Assembly: GCA_003156805.1 (NCBI GenBank)
Contig: PMHV01000018.1
Coordinates: 17,022-81,021, forward strand
DNA length: 64,000 bases
Origin: Acidobacteriaceae bacterium
GTDB taxonomy: Bacteria > Acidobacteriota > Terriglobia > Terriglobales > Acidobacteriaceae
Direction of reading: 5' to 3'
Shown here: positions 62,440 through 64,000 of the stretch, piece after piece
Numbering within the stretch: the stretch's first letter is position 1
Layout: each line of letters opens with the position of its first letter
The notes under the pieces: model-generated
What the model was told of the DNA's origin: nothing
Databases searched by the model: none
Seen by the model: only the letters and a program-made list of their open reading frames with translations
Position numbers and translations under genes: made by a program

Positions 62440-63105
62440 ATGCCAGAAAGCAGTTTCACGGTCCGGCTGCGTCCCCTACGGGCGACCCTCTGTGTGGTTT
62501 GTTTCCTCACGCTCATCGTCGCGGCCAAGGATTTCGTCAAGCCCACGCCGCGATCGGCCCAAGCCTATCCCGCACACGACGAGCATCCCACCGAGAAGAT
62601 CGCCATCGCCGCCGATCCTTACGACACTCCCGACAAGGCAAAGATTTTCTCCATCAACTTTCAAGAGCACGGATTTCTGCCGGTTTTCTTTCTCGTCACC
62701 AACAACAGCGAACAGCCCATCTCTATCGCCAATATGGACGTGCAGTTCGTCACCAAGAATAATTCTAAGCTCACGCCCACTGCGTCCGAAGACATCTATC
62801 GCCGCCTGGTGAATCCGCAAGCCAACACCAATTCGCCCATCCCGTTTCCAATTCCGCACAAGAAGGTTAAGGGCACGCTCAGCCAGAAAGAACGTGACGA
62901 AATTGACACGTCTCAATTTGCCGCGAAAGCTATCGAGCCGCACACCACGCAATCGGGATTTTTCTTCTTCGACGTCGGCGGAATCGCCACGCCGCTCGCA
63001 GGCGCACACATCTACGTAACCGGCGTCGACGACGCCAAAGGTACTGAACTGATGTATTTCGAAATCTCAATGGACAAATACCTGAACGCACCGCAGAAAC
63101 CCTAA
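62440..63105 (+). CDS. Secreted or anchored hypothetical protein
   Basis: 221 residues. A signal-anchor-like segment (RATLCVVCFLTLIVAAKDF, about 14-31) precedes a proline-rich spacer and a beta-rich body (FSINFQEHGFLPVFFLVTN..., MDVQFVTKN, GFFFFDVGG). The body resembles an immunoglobulin-like or FxLYD-type fold in which a ligand-independent surface domain is held outside the membrane. No family is recognised. Promoter-like TATAAT is at 62414. Confidence 0.65.
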   Translation: MPESSFTVRLRPLRATLCVVCFLTLIVAAKDFVKPTPRSAQAYPAHDEHPTEKIAIAADPYDTPDKAKIFSINFQEHGFLPVFFLVTNNSEQPISIANMDVQFVTKNNSKLTPTASEDIYRRLVNPQANTNSPIPFPIPHKKVKGTLSQKERDEIDTSQFAAKAIEPHTTQSGFFFFDVGGIATPLAGAHIYVTGVDDAKGTELMYFEISMDKYLNAPQKP

Positions 63106-63133
63106 GAGCCGTTTTTGTCGGGCCACGCCGGTG

Positions 63134-63180
63134 TTCTTCGCGCACTCTGCGGACGTCTTCGCGTCCTTCGCGGTCGAGAG
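63134..63180 (+). repeat. Dispersed GTCTTCGCGTCCTTCGCGG-type repeat
   Basis: TTCTTCGCGCACTCTGCGG followed by GTCTTCGCGTCCTTCGCGG is a variant pair of the 'ttcgcg...tgcgg' motif, known to me from many environmental genomes. It lies between the secreted gene and gatB. Confidence 0.5.
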
Positions 63181-63243
63181 TTTCCGTGCGCCGCCCCAAG
63201 AAGCGGCGAAGTCTTCGCAACGCAGCCGGAATACGCGGGGCTT

Positions 63244-63249
63244 TATAAT
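63244..63249 (+). promoter_or_regulatory. -10 box of gatB
   Basis: TATAAT, 8 bases before the gatB ATG, implying a near-leaderless transcript. No -35 consensus is clear. Confidence 0.45.
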
Positions 63250-63257
63250 CATCCGAC

Positions 63258-64000
63258 ATGTCAGCTTCCGTGGATACGTCTGTCATCGTCTACGAGCCAG
63301 TCGTCGGTCTAGAGGTTCATGTCCAGCTTCTTACCGCCACGAAGATTTTCTGCTCCTGCTCAACGCGCTTCGGCGCTCCGCCCAATTCAAATGTCTGTCC
63401 CGTCTGCCTCGGAATGCCCGGCGCGCTGCCCGTGCTGAATCGCAAAGCGGTCGAGTTCGCCACACTGGCCGCGATGGCGCTGAATTGCCGCATCAACGAA
63501 ACGTCCATTTTTGCGCGCAAGAACTATTTCTATCCCGACCTACCCAAGGGCTACCAGATTTCGCAATACGACAAACCGCTCGCCGAGTGCGGCTTCATCG
63601 AGATCCTCGCCGGTCGAGGTACCAAGGACGAAGGCACGACCGCCACAACTCGCGCCCCGAGAGCCGGCGACGAAAACCAGGAACTGAGAACTGAGAACAC
63701 AGAACAGAGAACAGTCAACAAAATCGGCATCATCCGCGTGCATCTCGAAGAAGACGCGGGCAAGAGCCTACACGGCTTCGGCGAAGTGTTTGGCGTCGGT
63801 TTCGACACCACTGCCATCGATCTCAATCGCACCGGCGTGCCCCTGATCGAAATTGTCAGCGAGCCCGAGATCGCCACGCCCGACGAAGCTTACGAATACC
63901 TCACCCGGCTGAAAGAGATCATCCTCTACACCGGCGTCAGCGACTGCAACATGGAGGAAGGTTCTCTCCGCTGCGATGCCAACGTCAGCGTGCGCCCGCG
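63258..64000 (+). CDS. gatB: Asp-tRNA(Asn)/Glu-tRNA(Gln) amidotransferase subunit B (3' end beyond window)
   Basis: Subunit of GatCAB, which converts misacylated Glu-tRNA(Gln) and Asp-tRNA(Asn) to the amidated form. The start [20 protein letters not shown] fits the family; the zinc-binding Cys pairs are CSCS and CPVC (about 32-54). [16 protein letters not shown] and [15 protein letters not shown] are conserved. The frame stays open to the window edge (247 codons). Residues 124-154 are an extra in-frame segment between GRGTK and IGIIRVH, where E. coli-type GatB has none. It includes the 7-bp array at 63681-63715. Confidence 0.96.
   Translation, partial: MSASVDTSVIVYEPVVGLEVHVQLLTATKIFCSCSTRFGAPPNSNVCPVCLGMPGALPVLNRKAVEFATLAAMALNCRINETSIFARKNYFYPDLPKGYQISQYDKPLAECGFIEILAGRGTKDEGTTATTRAPRAGDENQELRTENTEQRTVNKIGIIRVHLEEDAGKSLHGFGEVFGVGFDTTAIDLNRTGVPLIEIVSEPEIATPDEAYEYLTRLKEIILYTGVSDCNMEEGSLRCDANVSVRP
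63681..63715 (+). repeat. In-frame 7-bp tandem array inside gatB
   Basis: Five 7-base units (GAACTGA, GAACTGA, GAACACA, GAACAGA, GAACAGT) lie inside the extra gatB segment. They are translated as part of [13 protein letters not shown], so the array changes the protein without breaking the frame. Confidence 0.85.

Overview
The window reads as a chromosomal segment of a Gram-negative bacterium with moderately high GC. The best guess is Acidobacteriota (Terriglobia, the Koribacter/Sulfotelmatobacter-like soil lineages). This is inferred from several traits together: many MacB/FtsX-type permeases, an ABC permease fused to an M1 peptidase, a PEP-CTERM protein, PEGA and TonB_C fusion proteins, hopanoid-type HpnI, and many short degenerate tandem repeats. 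An outer membrane with LPS is directly implied by kdtA, lpxK, the ADP-heptose genes and a heptosyltransferase. No rRNA, tRNA, CRISPR array, prophage, IS element or replication origin was recognised. The only RNA gene found is RNase P RNA (rnpB).

Layout. 1-9.6 kb: a DUF1385 membrane protein cut by the left edge, an ATP-dependent DNA ligase, an orphan antitoxin with a toxin stub, a zinc-type cation exporter with a small coupled gene, a large HD-GYP/GAF/GGDEF/PilZ c-di-GMP protein, a stand-alone 5'-3' exonuclease and a secreted cupin-like protein. 9.8-16.7 kb: a TetR regulator divergent from a complete tripartite RND efflux operon. 16.9-22.7 kb: a PEP-CTERM protein, then an ABC ATPase and its 1234-residue permease/M1-peptidase partner. 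23-32 kb: metabolic and household genes (alpha/beta hydrolase, nucleoside hydrolase, GNAT, glyA, a glycosyltransferase, nicotinate phosphoribosyltransferase, a Moco-fold protein, DUF1330) and a small 57-residue gene. 32.2-38 kb: rnpB, a secreted amidohydrolase, two MacB-type permeases and hpnI. 38.1-41.8 kb: a four-gene minus-strand operon for GDP-D-glycero-alpha-D-manno-heptose, with a transaldolase and a SIS-HAD fusion. 42-51 kb: a hybrid histidine kinase, a coiled-coil/winged-helix protein and a five-gene ABC export operon with three permeases. 51.3-55.9 kb: a kinase-fold protein with PEGA repeats that lacks the catalytic residues, convergent with a receiver-TM-TonB protein whose phospho-acceptor Asp is missing. 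56-62.3 kb: the LPS inner-core operon kdtA-lpxK-rfaE1-rfaE2-waaC plus a small methyltransferase. 62.4-64 kb: a secreted hypothetical protein and the start of gatB.

How parts fit. The two heptose clusters would feed two activated heptoses: GDP-alpha-heptose for a surface glycan or S-layer, and ADP-beta-heptose for the LPS inner core. The heptosyltransferase and Kdo transferase lie with the ADP branch. The RND, ABC and CDF systems give an export-rich profile.

The most unusual signals are (i) the paired, apparently catalytically dead signalling proteins at 51.3-55.9 kb, and (ii) degenerate 7- or 8-base tandem arrays at seven places, one of them in frame inside gatB, plus two repeat-derived insertions inside the DNA ligase gene.
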